Source of the DNA: Bacteroidales bacterium
GTDB taxonomy: Bacteria > Bacteroidota > Bacteroidia > Bacteroidales > UBA932
Length of the DNA: 61,271 bases
Assembly (NCBI GenBank): GCA_017627955.1
Contig: JAGAFU010000009.1
Location: 1-61,271 of the forward strand
Direction: 5' to 3'
A program made the position numbers and the translations under genes. Below the pieces are notes generated by a model. The model did not search any database and was not told the origin of the DNA. It worked only from the letters and a program-made list of their open reading frames with translations. Positions within the stretch are counted from its first letter, which is position 1; the number at the start of each line of letters is the position of its first letter. Shown piece after piece: positions 1 to 7,716 of this stretch.

Positions 1-2
1 AC

Positions 3-1361
3 TCATTGATAAGACATCTGGTACTGGCAGACGAGAACAGAATCATATCGGAAAACCCGATATTCAATCCGACCGGCCAACGAACTGACTTCCAAAAGGA
101 GAAGAGCCTGATTTACTATTTGACGACGGGTAATGATGATAGTGGATTTGAAGAACAAGAGAAAGACGAGATAAGGAAGTCGAGATACAAGGGCATGATT
201 TCGCTGACAGAGGAGGAAATAGAACTCGTGAGGGGGCGTATAAAAAAGTTAGGCGATGTGAGTTATGCTGACTTTAATGACGACAGTGCAGTGAAAGCCC
301 TTGAAACGAGGCTGAAAGAAGAGGAGAAGAAGCTCAATAAACTATACGAAGAGCGTAAAGAACAGGAAGAGGCCTTGCGAAAGTTGGAGTCGAGGCGACT
401 TTTCAATGCGGAATTTGTGAAGCGTATGGAAATGCTACAGAAGCACTATGAGACAGACCTGGGGAGATACGAGTATCTGTTTGAAGGAGCCAGTCTGTTT
501 GAAGTGCTTCCAGACGACAAGGAGTGTCCTATCTGCCATTCGCGTATAGCGAATAAAAGTGCCATTGATACAAATTATCTTGCCGCCATACAAGGCGAAT
601 ATGATAAGTTGAAGGCAAAGATAGCAGATGTGCGTGAAGTGGTGGCAAAGAAGAACCAGACGATAGGCACAATGATTCAAAAGATACAGAAGACACAGGC
701 AGCTATCGGAGTTGCGGATGAAAAGATAAAGATGTTTGCCACGCAAATGGCAGGTATTAAGGAAACGTTGAGACAATATCAGAGGAATATTGAGAGGAAA
801 GCAGAATCGAATTATCTGGCATCGGAATTGAGCAGACTGCTTAAGAAGTTGGACAAACTGAATAAGGAACAGAGCCAGAAGCATGTAGCAGAGCCATACA
901 TCAGACAGACGGATATCAAGGGGGATTTCTGTAGAGATTTGAAAGAAAAGCTGGTAACCTGGAATTTGTTAAAAGAAAACGAAACCGTCGTTTTTGATGA
1001 GAACGGCTTTGACTTTATCTTAGGTGCTAAGGACAGGCTCAGTTGTGGTAAGGGGTCACGGGGTGTGACCTGTTCTGCGATATTGATGACGCTGGTGGAG
1101 GACTGTTATAAGAAGGATATACCCTTTAGCAACTTCTTGGTGATAGACTCGCCCATCACAGCCCACTATGACGGTGAGGATATGGAGGCAGATGAAACCA
1201 CCCAGGCAAAGTTCTTTAGGTATTGTAATGATACGGTATTTGACTATCAGTTGATACTGATAGACAATAAGGCGCCCGATGAAGCGATGCGTAGCCAATT
1301 GTCGAATATCCACTACATCCAGTTTACGAAGGAAAACGGATTTTATCAAGGGAGGGAGTGA
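3..1361 (+). CDS. Rad50/SMC-like coiled-coil ATPase, 5'-truncated by window edge
   Basis: The reading frame is open to the left edge, so only the C-terminal part of the gene is present; the TTG at 6 is probably not the start. About 450 residues are visible. Residues 60-130 and 190-300 (counted from base 6) are charged and heptad-like, suggesting coiled coil. Between them is CPIC at about 174-177, the arrangement of a Rad50-type zinc hook. Near the C terminus RLSCGKGSRG resembles an ABC signature loop, and FLVIDSP resembles a Walker B/D-loop. The layout fits Rad50/SMC-like or DUF3732-type ATPases found in repair and defence loci. The Walker A half lies outside the window, so the exact family is not certain. 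It is followed by other P-loop ATPases with no common promoter visible. Confidence 0.6.
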   Translation, partial: SLIRHLVLADENRIISENPIFNPTGQRTDFQKEKSLIYYLTTGNDDSGFEEQEKDEIRKSRYKGMISLTEEEIELVRGRIKKLGDVSYADFNDDSAVKALETRLKEEEKKLNKLYEERKEQEEALRKLESRRLFNAEFVKRMEMLQKHYETDLGRYEYLFEGASLFEVLPDDKECPICHSRIANKSAIDTNYLAAIQGEYDKLKAKIADVREVVAKKNQTIGTMIQKIQKTQAAIGVADEKIKMFATQMAGIKETLRQYQRNIERKAESNYLASELSRLLKKLDKLNKEQSQKHVAEPYIRQTDIKGDFCRDLKEKLVTWNLLKENETVVFDENGFDFILGAKDRLSCGKGSRGVTCSAILMTLVEDCYKKDIPFSNFLVIDSPITAHYDGEDMEADETTQAKFFRYCNDTVFDYQLILIDNKAPDEAMRSQLSNIHYIQFTKENGFYQGRE

Positions 1362-1714
1362 TAATTGTGTTATGATAGCAGAATCGGAGAATACGGGATT
1401 ATTGAAGGGCTTACTAATGGCTCATAATTGCATCACTAATGGCTCATGGTTCATGGTTCATGGTTAAAGGTTCCAAGTTCAACGCTGACGATAACCATAA
1501 CGATAACCTTGATGATGGTCGATGGTTAAAGAAGAATAAATGTTGTGAAGGAATGCAATAAATTCGGGGGAAAGGCGTTATCTTTGCAAAGAATTTGAAG
1601 CCTGTTTATATTGCAATTAATGTGATAATCTTTGATAATCAGAATGTTATTGTGATTTGAAGAGCTTTGGAAATGTGTAAAAACTGACTCTGAAAACTCT
1701 TAGGAAATGTGATT
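1362..1714. other. Intergenic, no gene seen; short simple repeats
   Basis: About 350 bases without a convincing ORF. It contains simple repeats: the 13-mer ACTAATGGCTCAT at 1412-1424 and 1434-1446, three perfect tandem CATGGTT units at 1445-1465, and two GATAACC copies near 1489-1508. TATCTTTG at 1579-1586 matches the Bacteroidota -7 consensus and could start transcription of the ATPase gene at 1715, leaving a long leader. Confidence 0.5.
1445..1465 (+). repeat. Three tandem CATGGTT units
   Basis: Three perfect 7-bp copies of CATGGTT lie head to tail in the non-coding gap after the SMC-like gene. They look like a small slippage tract; no function can be read from them. Confidence 0.7.
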
Positions 1715-3064
1715 ATGAGACGTAAGATATACGACAGTCTGCTGAAATGGAAGCAGGAGAAGGACGGCACGACGGCCTTGATGATTGAGGGAGCCCGTCG
1801 TGTGGGCAAGAGCTACATCGCTGAGGAATTTGCTCGGAATGAGTACGACTCATATATCCTCATTGACTTCAGTAAGGCTCCGGCTCGTGTGAGGGACTGG
1901 TTCGACGAATACTTGGAGGACGTGGACACGTTGCTCCAGAACATTCAACTCCATTACAAGAAACAATTGACGCCACGCAGATCGCTTATCATCTTTGACG
2001 AGGTGCAGAAGTGTCCGAGGGCTCGTGAGGCCATCAAGGCGTTGGTGGCTGACCGGCGCTTTGATTATATAGAGACGGGCTCGCTGATTTCAATCAAGAA
2101 GAACGTAGCGGATATCGTGATTCCGTCGGAAGAGGATGGAATTGACATGTATCCGATGGACTTTGAGGAGTTTCTGTGGGCTATGGGTAACGAGGTGCTG
2201 ATGCCGTATATCCGTGAGAGGTTTGCGAAGCAGCAGGTGATGGGTGAGTTTCATCGCGAGGCGTTGCACTATTTCCGCCAATACCTGATAGTGGGCGGTA
2301 TGCCGCAGGCCGTGGCAGAGTATGTTGCTTCGAGGGATTTTACGCGGGTGGATGCGGTGAAGCGCCAGATTTTGCGGCTTTACAGGAACGACATCAAGAA
2401 GTATGCGGGTAGTGCGACGGCTAGGGTGAGCGCTATCTACGACGCTATTCCGGGACAGTTGCAGAAGAAGGAGAAGAAGTTTATGCTGTCAGCCCTGAAG
2501 GACGAGGCGAGGATGCGGGAGTACGACAGTGCTTTTTTCTGGCTGGAGGATTCAAAGATGGTGAACATCTGCTACAACACGACGGCTCCGAATATCGGTT
2601 TGCAATTGAACGAGGACAGGACGGCCCTGAAGTGCTATTTCTGCGACACGGGGCTGCTGATTTCGCTGGCGTTCAGCGCCAGGGGTATCGTGACGAACGA
2701 GATTTACCAGAAACTGATGTTCGACAAACTGGAGGTGGATGAGGGGATGCTGGTAGAGAATATCGTGGCGCAGATGCTGAAAGCTTCGGGGAAAGAGCTT
2801 TTTTTCTATTCGAACTACGACAAAGAAGAGGCGGAGAACCGGATGCAGGTGGACTTCCTGATACAGAAGGAGGTGGTAACGTCGCGGCACAACATATCGC
2901 CTATCGAGGTGAAGAGCAGCACGGGTTATACGCTGACATCGATTCAGAAGTGCGTCAGGAAGTTCGGGCAGTATCTGAGTACGCCGTTTGTGCTGCACAC
3001 AAATGATGTGGAGCGAAAGGACGGTCTGGTGTACCTGCCACTTTACATGACGGGGTTGCTGTGA
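1715..3064 (+). CDS. AAA_14/DUF4143 family ATP-binding protein
   Basis: A 449-residue P-loop protein. Walker A is GARRVGKS near residues 26-33 and Walker B is LIIFDEVQ near 92-99. The C-terminal DUF4143 half contains VDFLIQ ... SPIEVKSS, a D...ExK pattern like that of PD-(D/E)XK nucleases. Such ATPases are common as isolated accessory genes in Bacteroidota and their role is not established. The ATG at 1715 is preferred over the in-frame GTG at 1709. The next ORF starts about 60 bases downstream and looks like the tail of another mobile-type gene, so the 3' flank may be a recombination junction. Confidence 0.8.
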   Translation: MRRKIYDSLLKWKQEKDGTTALMIEGARRVGKSYIAEEFARNEYDSYILIDFSKAPARVRDWFDEYLEDVDTLLQNIQLHYKKQLTPRRSLIIFDEVQKCPRAREAIKALVADRRFDYIETGSLISIKKNVADIVIPSEEDGIDMYPMDFEEFLWAMGNEVLMPYIRERFAKQQVMGEFHREALHYFRQYLIVGGMPQAVAEYVASRDFTRVDAVKRQILRLYRNDIKKYAGSATARVSAIYDAIPGQLQKKEKKFMLSALKDEARMREYDSAFFWLEDSKMVNICYNTTAPNIGLQLNEDRTALKCYFCDTGLLISLAFSARGIVTNEIYQKLMFDKLEVDEGMLVENIVAQMLKASGKELFFYSNYDKEEAENRMQVDFLIQKEVVTSRHNISPIEVKSSTGYTLTSIQKCVRKFGQYLSTPFVLHTNDVERKDGLVYLPLYMTGLL

Positions 3065-3081
3065 TTATTTTGTTTCGATGA

Positions 3082-3390
3082 CTCTCGGTTTGGCGTCGGT
3101 TTAGGCAGGATGAGGACTTTATGGTGGTGATGTGGAGACGGGAAGTGGCTGGAACAGAGAATGGGGAAGTAAATGGCACATTAAACGGCACATTAAATGG
3201 CACATTAAATAGTAAGCAGAAGGATGTGCTGGCTTTTATTACTACAACACCTGGAGTTCAAGCTCAGGAAATCATTGATAGGCTTTCGATACCACGAGAT
3301 ACGTTGAATAAAATATTGAAAGTACATATTGACAGAAAATTGATTGAGCGTCGTGGAAGCAAGAAGACGGGTGGATATTATGTGAAATAA
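3082..3390 (+). pseudogene. Winged-helix C-terminal remnant of an AlbA_2/RecG-like ATP-binding protein
   Basis: The 89-codon ORF (ATG 3121) encodes a winged helix: SKQKDVLAFI, then QEIIDRLSIPRDTLNKILK, then a basic wing with GGYYVK. The frame stays open upstream to 3082 and reads DEDFMVVMWR just before the ATG. That resembles the strand found before the C-terminal helix-turn-helix in AlbA_2-type ATP-binding proteins. No N-terminal domain exists upstream, where the DUF4143 gene ends instead. I therefore read it as a 5'-deleted remnant, though a free-standing small DNA-binding protein is possible. It contains an in-frame 12-bp tandem repeat. Confidence 0.5.
3172..3207 (+). repeat. Three 12-bp tandem repeats coding NGTL
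   Basis: Three units of AA(T/C)GGCACATTA lie head to tail and encode NGTL three times; a diverged unit (NGEV) precedes them at 3160-3171. The unit is four codons, so copy-number change keeps the frame and only alters the length of the linker before the winged helix. Confidence 0.85.
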
Positions 3391-3680
3391 CGAAAACTAG
3401 TTTCAAGTTTGACTGACGTCGAGACTGCTTCCGCTCGGAAAAGTCGAAGCAAGCTTCACTCTTCTCTCGCTAAGTAGTCACCAAGTGGCCGTTAAGTTAT
3501 CATCAAGTATTCCAAGAATACTGTATGCGCCCCTGGCGGAGGAGGATGTTATGCGATAAGCTGACTTCGCAGTTTTTTTTGATTCTTATCGCCATTTTAT
3601 GATTATCATTTTATAGTAACTATTTTATGGTAATCCGAATTCTTTTGTTTACCTTTGCGTTAGATAAATAGAAGTGCCCT
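3391..3680. other. Intergenic leader of the ATPase gene at 3681
   Basis: No ORF. Around 3423-3455 there is a TTCCG/CGGAA hairpin (in GCTTCCGCTCGGAA). A run of eight T follows GACTTCGCAG near 3570, but the stem is too weak to call a terminator. The last 80 bases are AT-rich and carry the promoter at 3650-3657. Confidence 0.5.
3650..3657 (+). promoter_or_regulatory. -7 box TACCTTTG for the ATPase at 3681
   Basis: TACCTTTG matches the Bacteroidota -7 consensus TAnnTTTG, 23 bases before the ATG. No clear TTTG -33 element is seen at the usual distance. Confidence 0.5.
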
Positions 3681-4805
3681 ATGAGAAATCCATTTGTTAC
3701 TAATGGTTACGCCGGTGCAGAATACTTCTGCGACCGTGTTCAAGAAACCGCTTCGCTTCGTGATCTCCTGCACAATGAGAACAATGTAGCTCTCATTTCC
3801 CCACGGCGTCTGGGCAAAACGGATCTCATCTGGCATGTTTTCGATGATGAAGAGATCCGCCGCACCCACTACTGCTTTGTGGTTGATATCTATGCCACAA
3901 AGAATCTTAGTGACTTTGTGAATATGCTCGGCAAAGCGGTGATGGATGAGCTTCGGCCTAAAGGAAAGCGCGCATGGGAGAAGTTTGTGAGGATAGTGTC
4001 TTCATTGCGCTCGGAGATTTCCTTTGACATGAATGGAATGCCCACTTGGAGTGTTGGGCTTGGCTCTATCAATAATCCGGCGGTTACGCTGGAAGAGATT
4101 TTCACATACCTTAACCAGGCGGACAAGCCTTGCCTGGTCGCTATTGACGAGTTTCAGCAGATTACCCGTTATGATGATACAATCGAAGCTATCATCCGCA
4201 CTTATGTCCAACGCTGCACCAATGCGCACTTCATCTTCTCTGGTTCCCAGCGCCACATGATGAACGAGATGTTCACGTCGCCTTCCCGTCCATTCTACCA
4301 GGCCGTGTCCATCATGAATCTCCAGCCGCTGGCTTTGGATGTGTATACTAAGTTCTGTATCAGTAAGTTCGAAGAAGCCGGCAAGCATCTGGCCCCAGAT
4401 GTTGTCTCCTCACTTTATCAGCGTTTCGATGCGGTGACCAGTTATATGCATCGTGTCTTGAATGTGCTATATGCCAGGACAAGGGAAGGGGAGACATGCG
4501 ACGTGGCGATGGTCGATGAGGCAATAGATTTCATCCTGAGGATGTCTTCGGATACCTATGAGGCCCTGTTCTATCAGATGCCGGAAAAGCAGCGTATGCT
4601 CTTCCTTGCGATCGCTAAAGAAAGGAAGGCCTCTTCGGTCACAGGAGGTAAGTTCATCAATAAACACAGGCTCAACTCTGCCAGCAGTGTAAGCTCCGCC
4701 TTGAAAGGTCTGCTTGAAAAGGATTTCATCACCATGGACAAGAACGCCTATAGTGTTAATGATCAGTTCTTTCCCCTATGGCTAGAATTTAAAGGAATGA
4801 TTTAG
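3681..4805 (+). CDS. Archaeal-type P-loop ATPase (ATPase_2/AAA family)
   Basis: 374 residues. Walker A is SPRRLGKTDLI near residues 40-50 and Walker B is LVAIDEFQQI near 153-162, followed by a sensor-like FIFSGSQ. The C-terminal part (about 280-374) looks like a winged helix: VTGGKFINKHRLNSASSVSSALKGLLEKDFI. This is the architecture of the archaeal ATPase/STAND-like group, often abundant and of unknown role in Bacteroidota. It has its own promoter and no operon partner, since the next gene starts 215 bases away after repeat-like DNA. Whether it cooperates with the other ATPases to its left cannot be told. Confidence 0.8.
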   Translation: MRNPFVTNGYAGAEYFCDRVQETASLRDLLHNENNVALISPRRLGKTDLIWHVFDDEEIRRTHYCFVVDIYATKNLSDFVNMLGKAVMDELRPKGKRAWEKFVRIVSSLRSEISFDMNGMPTWSVGLGSINNPAVTLEEIFTYLNQADKPCLVAIDEFQQITRYDDTIEAIIRTYVQRCTNAHFIFSGSQRHMMNEMFTSPSRPFYQAVSIMNLQPLALDVYTKFCISKFEEAGKHLAPDVVSSLYQRFDAVTSYMHRVLNVLYARTREGETCDVAMVDEAIDFILRMSSDTYEALFYQMPEKQRMLFLAIAKERKASSVTGGKFINKHRLNSASSVSSALKGLLEKDFITMDKNAYSVNDQFFPLWLEFKGMI

Positions 4806-4926
4806 GTGCGTAATAAGCTATCATCCCTCCTCCTCCTTCTGACCAGCCGGGACCTCGCATGCGGGGACCCGGAAGAGGACACTTTCGCCAATTTCTCCCG
4901 CCTGACCGAAAGCCATGGGGGGGATA

Positions 4927-4993
4927 GATCCTTCGCTTCGCTCAGGATGACAGGCCGAGGTTCAGAATGACAGGCTAAGGTTCTGAATGACAA
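4927..4993 (-). repeat. Extragenic repeat family B, three degenerate copies
   Basis: GATCCTTCGCTTCGCTCAGG followed by ATGACAGG (4927-4954), then two shorter copies ending TTCAGAATGACAGG (4961-4974) and TTCTGAATGACAA (4981-4993). The same sequence recurs at 19601-19685 and, inverted, at 46725-46755. The rest of the 4806-5020 gap holds only a GC-rich dyad around CGCATGCG at 4857-4864. Confidence 0.75.
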
Positions 4994-5020
4994 CCCTTTT
5001 GGAATAATATTTAGTGAATA

Positions 5021-6229
5021 ATGTCAAATAAAAAAGTCTTTGTTTCTGGTTGCTATGACCTTTTGCATAGCGGTCATGTGGAGTTTTTCCGGCAGGCGTC
5101 GCGGTATGGGGACTTGTATGTCGGGATCGGGAGCGACGCGACCGTCCTTCATTACAAGAACCATAAGACCTTGTACCCCGAGCAGGAGAGGCTCTTTATG
5201 GTAAAAAGTATAAAATATGTTAAGGATGCCTTCATCAATGCCGGTGACGGAGTTATGGACTTCATCCCCACAGTTGAGGCCTTGAAGCCGGACGTGTTCG
5301 TGGTCAACGCGGACGGAAGCACAGAGGAGAAGCGCCGTTTCTGCGAGGAGAGGGGGATTGAATATGTCGTGCTGCAACGTACTCCCGCTGAAGGACTTAA
5401 GGCCAGGTCGTCAACAGATCTCAAGGCGGAGACATGCCGCATACCCACGAGGTTGGATCTGGCGGGCACATGGATTGACCAGCCGTACGTCAGTTATCTG
5501 GCTCCTGGCTGGGCGATCACGATCAGCCTTGAAACGACCTTCGACATTCGGGACCGCTGCGGACTCAGCACGTCGACAAGGAATATGATCCGGAAACTGT
5601 GGCCTGTGAAGCTCCCGGACATGGAGCCGGAGATGCTCGCCAAACTCGTGTTCTGTTTCGAGAACGATCCGGAGCGCTCCGATGGCGTCATCAGCGGGGC
5701 GCAGGATGCGATAGGAATATGTATCCCCGGACTCGTCCGCCATTACTACAATAACCGTTTCTGGCCGGAAAAAATAGAGACCTGTGAGGATCCGAAGATA
5801 CTCGATTGGCTTGAGAATCATTTGGTTCTGATCCCTTTAAATCCCAGGAAAGACGGATGCTCCGTCGTGATCGGGAAAGACATCACTAAAGACAAAGTGA
5901 ATAATCTGGCCGGAGCCGCCGATGCTTGCTGGAAGGCGATACTCGCCATGGATCTGGAGCGCTTCTCAGCGGCCTACCGCGCTTCCTTCGAGGCCCAAAT
6001 CGCCATGTTCCCGGCCATGATCAATCCGGTCGTGAATGGTGAGGACGCTCCTCGGCCTGAGAATTCCATCCAGCCTTACATCGACAAATGGTCGGCCGTG
6101 CCAGGTGTGCTAGCCTTGAAGATGCCAGGGGCCGGCGGCGGAGGTTATCTGGCCCTGGTGGTTGAGGATTCGCAGGCATTCCGCGACGATCACCCGGAAG
6201 CGATTGACCTTCACATACGCCGCAAGTAG
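5021..6229 (+). CDS. Bifunctional nucleotidyltransferase / GHMP-kinase-like fusion
   Basis: 402 residues. Residues 1-135 form a cytidylyltransferase-like Rossmann domain with the HxGH motif in SGCYDLLHSGH (9-19) and a conserved VVNADGSTEEKR stretch. From about residue 140 a GHMP-kinase-like domain begins with IPTRLDLAGTWID. It continues with VISGAQDAIGIC, the counterpart of the GGKQD motif of heptose kinases, and ends with KMPGAGGGGYLAL, GHMP motif 3. The ATP-binding motif 2 (GLGSSSA in relatives) appears as GLSTST, so kinase activity is uncertain. By family it should activate a sugar phosphate or related alcohol with a nucleotide. The gene is alone; the stop codon is followed directly by tandem 21-bp repeats. 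Confidence 0.7.
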   Translation: MSNKKVFVSGCYDLLHSGHVEFFRQASRYGDLYVGIGSDATVLHYKNHKTLYPEQERLFMVKSIKYVKDAFINAGDGVMDFIPTVEALKPDVFVVNADGSTEEKRRFCEERGIEYVVLQRTPAEGLKARSSTDLKAETCRIPTRLDLAGTWIDQPYVSYLAPGWAITISLETTFDIRDRCGLSTSTRNMIRKLWPVKLPDMEPEMLAKLVFCFENDPERSDGVISGAQDAIGICIPGLVRHYYNNRFWPEKIETCEDPKILDWLENHLVLIPLNPRKDGCSVVIGKDITKDKVNNLAGAADACWKAILAMDLERFSAAYRASFEAQIAMFPAMINPVVNGEDAPRPENSIQPYIDKWSAVPGVLALKMPGAGGGGYLALVVEDSQAFRDDHPEAIDLHIRRK

Positions 6230-6292
6230 TTCCCCGGTCCCTGAGTGATGTTTCCCGGTCCGTGGGTGATGTTCCCCGGTCCCTGAGCGGAG
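6230..6292 (+). repeat. Three 21-bp tandem repeats after the fusion gene
   Basis: Units at 6230-6250, 6251-6271 and 6272-6292 share the core CCCGGTCC(C/G)TG(A/G)G and begin one base after the stop codon of the fusion gene. The third unit runs into the palindromic family-A element, suggesting the array grew from the edge of that element. Confidence 0.8.
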
Positions 6293-6304
6293 TCGAAGGG
6301 CCGG
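6274..6304 (+). repeat. Family-A palindromic element, extragenic copy
   Basis: Contains GGTCCCTGAGCGGAGTCGAA plus GGGCCGG, the same core found inside two genes at 12556-12620 and 24074-24154. Here the left arm (TTCGACTCCGCTCA) is missing. Confidence 0.8.
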
Positions 6305-6336
6305 TTCCAGCCGAGACAGGTGATATTGATAAAACT

Positions 6337-6422
6337 GCCGGTAGAGGTCCAACCTTCGGCACCTCTACCTGCGAAAACGGCCTTAAATGCCGGTAGAGGT
6401 CCAACCTTCGGCACCTCTACCC
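6337..6422 (+). repeat. REP doublet upstream of the RAYT gene
   Basis: Two palindromes, 6337-6369 and 6389-6422. Each has the stem GGTAGAGGT/ACCTCTACC closing a short loop containing CCAACCTTCGGC. They are in the same orientation with a 19-base spacer that includes AACGGCCTTAAAT. The same unit flanks the other side of the transposase gene. Confidence 0.9.
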
Positions 6423-6539
6423 ACGCAAATAAGGGAATGTTGTCCATATAATTTCCCTGGATGCTGAAAAATGATTATCTTTCAGGTGAAAATGGCGCTG
6501 GGCTTGGTGTCATTAATTGCTTAACAATAACTTCAAATT

Positions 6540-7445
6540 ATGAAAAAGTATTTCTTAATCACAACCGACCACCTGGAGGATTCGCTCTGGTTCCGTGACA
6601 ATGAGGATTTCGTCACCGGAATGAATATGGTCGCTGTACAGGCATCAATGTCCGAGGTTGTCGTACTTGCCTTTATCCTAATGTCCAATCATGTCCATTT
6701 TGTCGTTTATGGAACCAGGCGGGATGCGGAAGAGTTTATTAGCAGGTATAAGGGCCGTTACTCCCAGTATTATGGCAGGAAATGGGGCGTGAAAGAGTTC
6801 TTGAGAAGGAACAAAGCTGAAGTAGAGCCGATTTCAGAGAATCAGGAAGATTTGGAACGCACCATCGCTTATGTTATCATGAACTGTGTCGCCGCGAGAA
6901 TCTGCCTCCATCCGGGCCAGTACCCATGGGGTTGCGGAAACTGTTTTTTCCAAGTAAAGTCTGAAGGTCTCCCCGGCTGCTCAAGAATTAAGTCCGTTCC
7001 CGGGAGGAGACAAGTTAAAGACATCTCTAAAAGGGCGTTATCCAAACTCCTTCATAGCGACGTTCAAAATTTGCCGGGCGATTGGACCTTTTCAGATGAA
7101 GGGTATATTTTGCCTGAATCTTACATAGATGTCCATGCGGTAGAAACACTGTTCCGTACACCTGCACGGATGGATTATTTCCTTAGGACATCATCTAAGG
7201 CGAAGAAAAGGTTGGAAGATAAAGACGATAATTTGCCGTCTTTCAAAGATCAGGTGATCAGCGTCGCTGTTCCGGATCTTTGCCTGAGTCTTTTCCAGAA
7301 AAAGCGTTTCGAGGATCTACAGGAGCAGGAAAAGACTGAAATGCTTCGGCAACTCCGCTACCGCTTCAGCGCTGGTCCCAATCAGCTGGCCCGTGTCTGC
7401 GGGATAACCTATGCTGAAGCCGCCCGCCTTCTCGATTCCAGATAG
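6540..7445 (+). CDS. REP-associated tyrosine transposase (RAYT), Y1_Tnp family
   Basis: 301 residues. The HUH metal-binding motif is NHVHFVVYG near residues 57-65, preceded by VLAFILMS. The helix FISRYKGRYSQYYGRKWG (about 75-92) carries candidate catalytic tyrosines. The C-terminal SAGPNQLARVCGITYAEAARLL looks like a helix-turn-helix for REP recognition. The family makes single-strand nicks at REP hairpins. The gene appears intact, with no frameshift, and is bracketed by REP doublets 120 bases upstream and immediately downstream. No family-A or NAD-synthetase-type palindrome shares the REP stem, so this enzyme probably does not mobilise those. Confidence 0.88.
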   Translation: MKKYFLITTDHLEDSLWFRDNEDFVTGMNMVAVQASMSEVVVLAFILMSNHVHFVVYGTRRDAEEFISRYKGRYSQYYGRKWGVKEFLRRNKAEVEPISENQEDLERTIAYVIMNCVAARICLHPGQYPWGCGNCFFQVKSEGLPGCSRIKSVPGRRQVKDISKRALSKLLHSDVQNLPGDWTFSDEGYILPESYIDVHAVETLFRTPARMDYFLRTSSKAKKRLEDKDDNLPSFKDQVISVAVPDLCLSLFQKKRFEDLQEQEKTEMLRQLRYRFSAGPNQLARVCGITYAEAARLLDSR

Positions 7446-7452
7446 AATTAAT

Positions 7453-7570
7453 CCGGCACCTCTACGTGCAAAATCGGCCATAAACGCCGGTAGAGGTCCA
7501 AGCCCCGGCACCTCTACATGCAAAATCGGCCTTAAATGCCGGTAGAGGTCCAAGCCCCAGCACCTCTACC
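7453..7570 (+). repeat. REP cluster downstream of the RAYT gene
   Basis: A half-site CCGGCACCTCTAC (7453-7465), then two full palindromes at 7486-7517 and 7538-7570 with stem GGTAGAGGT/ACCTCTACC and loop sequence CCAAGCCCC. Spacers again contain AAATCGGCC(A/T)TAAA. Compared with the upstream pair the loop differs (AAGCCCC versus AACCTTC). Confidence 0.9.
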
Positions 7571-7645
7571 CGCATTGCCTTTCAGCGTAACAATTCTGAG
7601 CTGCCTTTCCACTCCACTGGCCTTGGATTTCAATCAAGCATTTGA

Positions 7646-7653
7646 TAAATTCG
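7646..7653 (+). promoter_or_regulatory. Possible -7 box TAAATTCG
   Basis: TAAATTCG resembles the -7 box used elsewhere in this window and lies about 65 bases before the secreted-protein gene at 7717. No good -33 element was found. Confidence 0.3.
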
Positions 7654-7716
7654 CAAAATTTAATTGGCTGAAAAACGCATATTCACTGTTCCAGAGCTTC
7701 TAGAAGAGATTCCGAA

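Larger units (their letters stand above)
6337..7570 (+). mobile_element. REP-RAYT locus
   Basis: A Y1/HUH transposase gene sits between two pairs of GGTAGAGGT...ACCTCTACC palindromes in the same orientation. This is the usual arrangement of REP-associated tyrosine transposases with their cognate REP sequences. No terminal inverted repeats or target duplications of a classical insertion sequence are visible. Confidence 0.85.

Noticed and set aside
3560-3590. GACTTCGCAG followed by eight T as a terminator
   Set aside because: The stem is only about three base pairs; too weak to call.
1-4805. Named phage-defence system at the left end
   Set aside because: ATPases alone are not diagnostic, and the first gene is cut by the window edge; no known effector partner could be identified.
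6230-6292. 21-bp units as a CRISPR or iteron origin
   Set aside because: Only three units without spacers, no replication gene nearby, and the last unit merges with a palindromic repeat.
7453-7570. Repeats after the transposase as a CRISPR array
   Set aside because: Units are long palindromes in pairs with conserved spacers, and no cas genes are present; they fit REP sequences.
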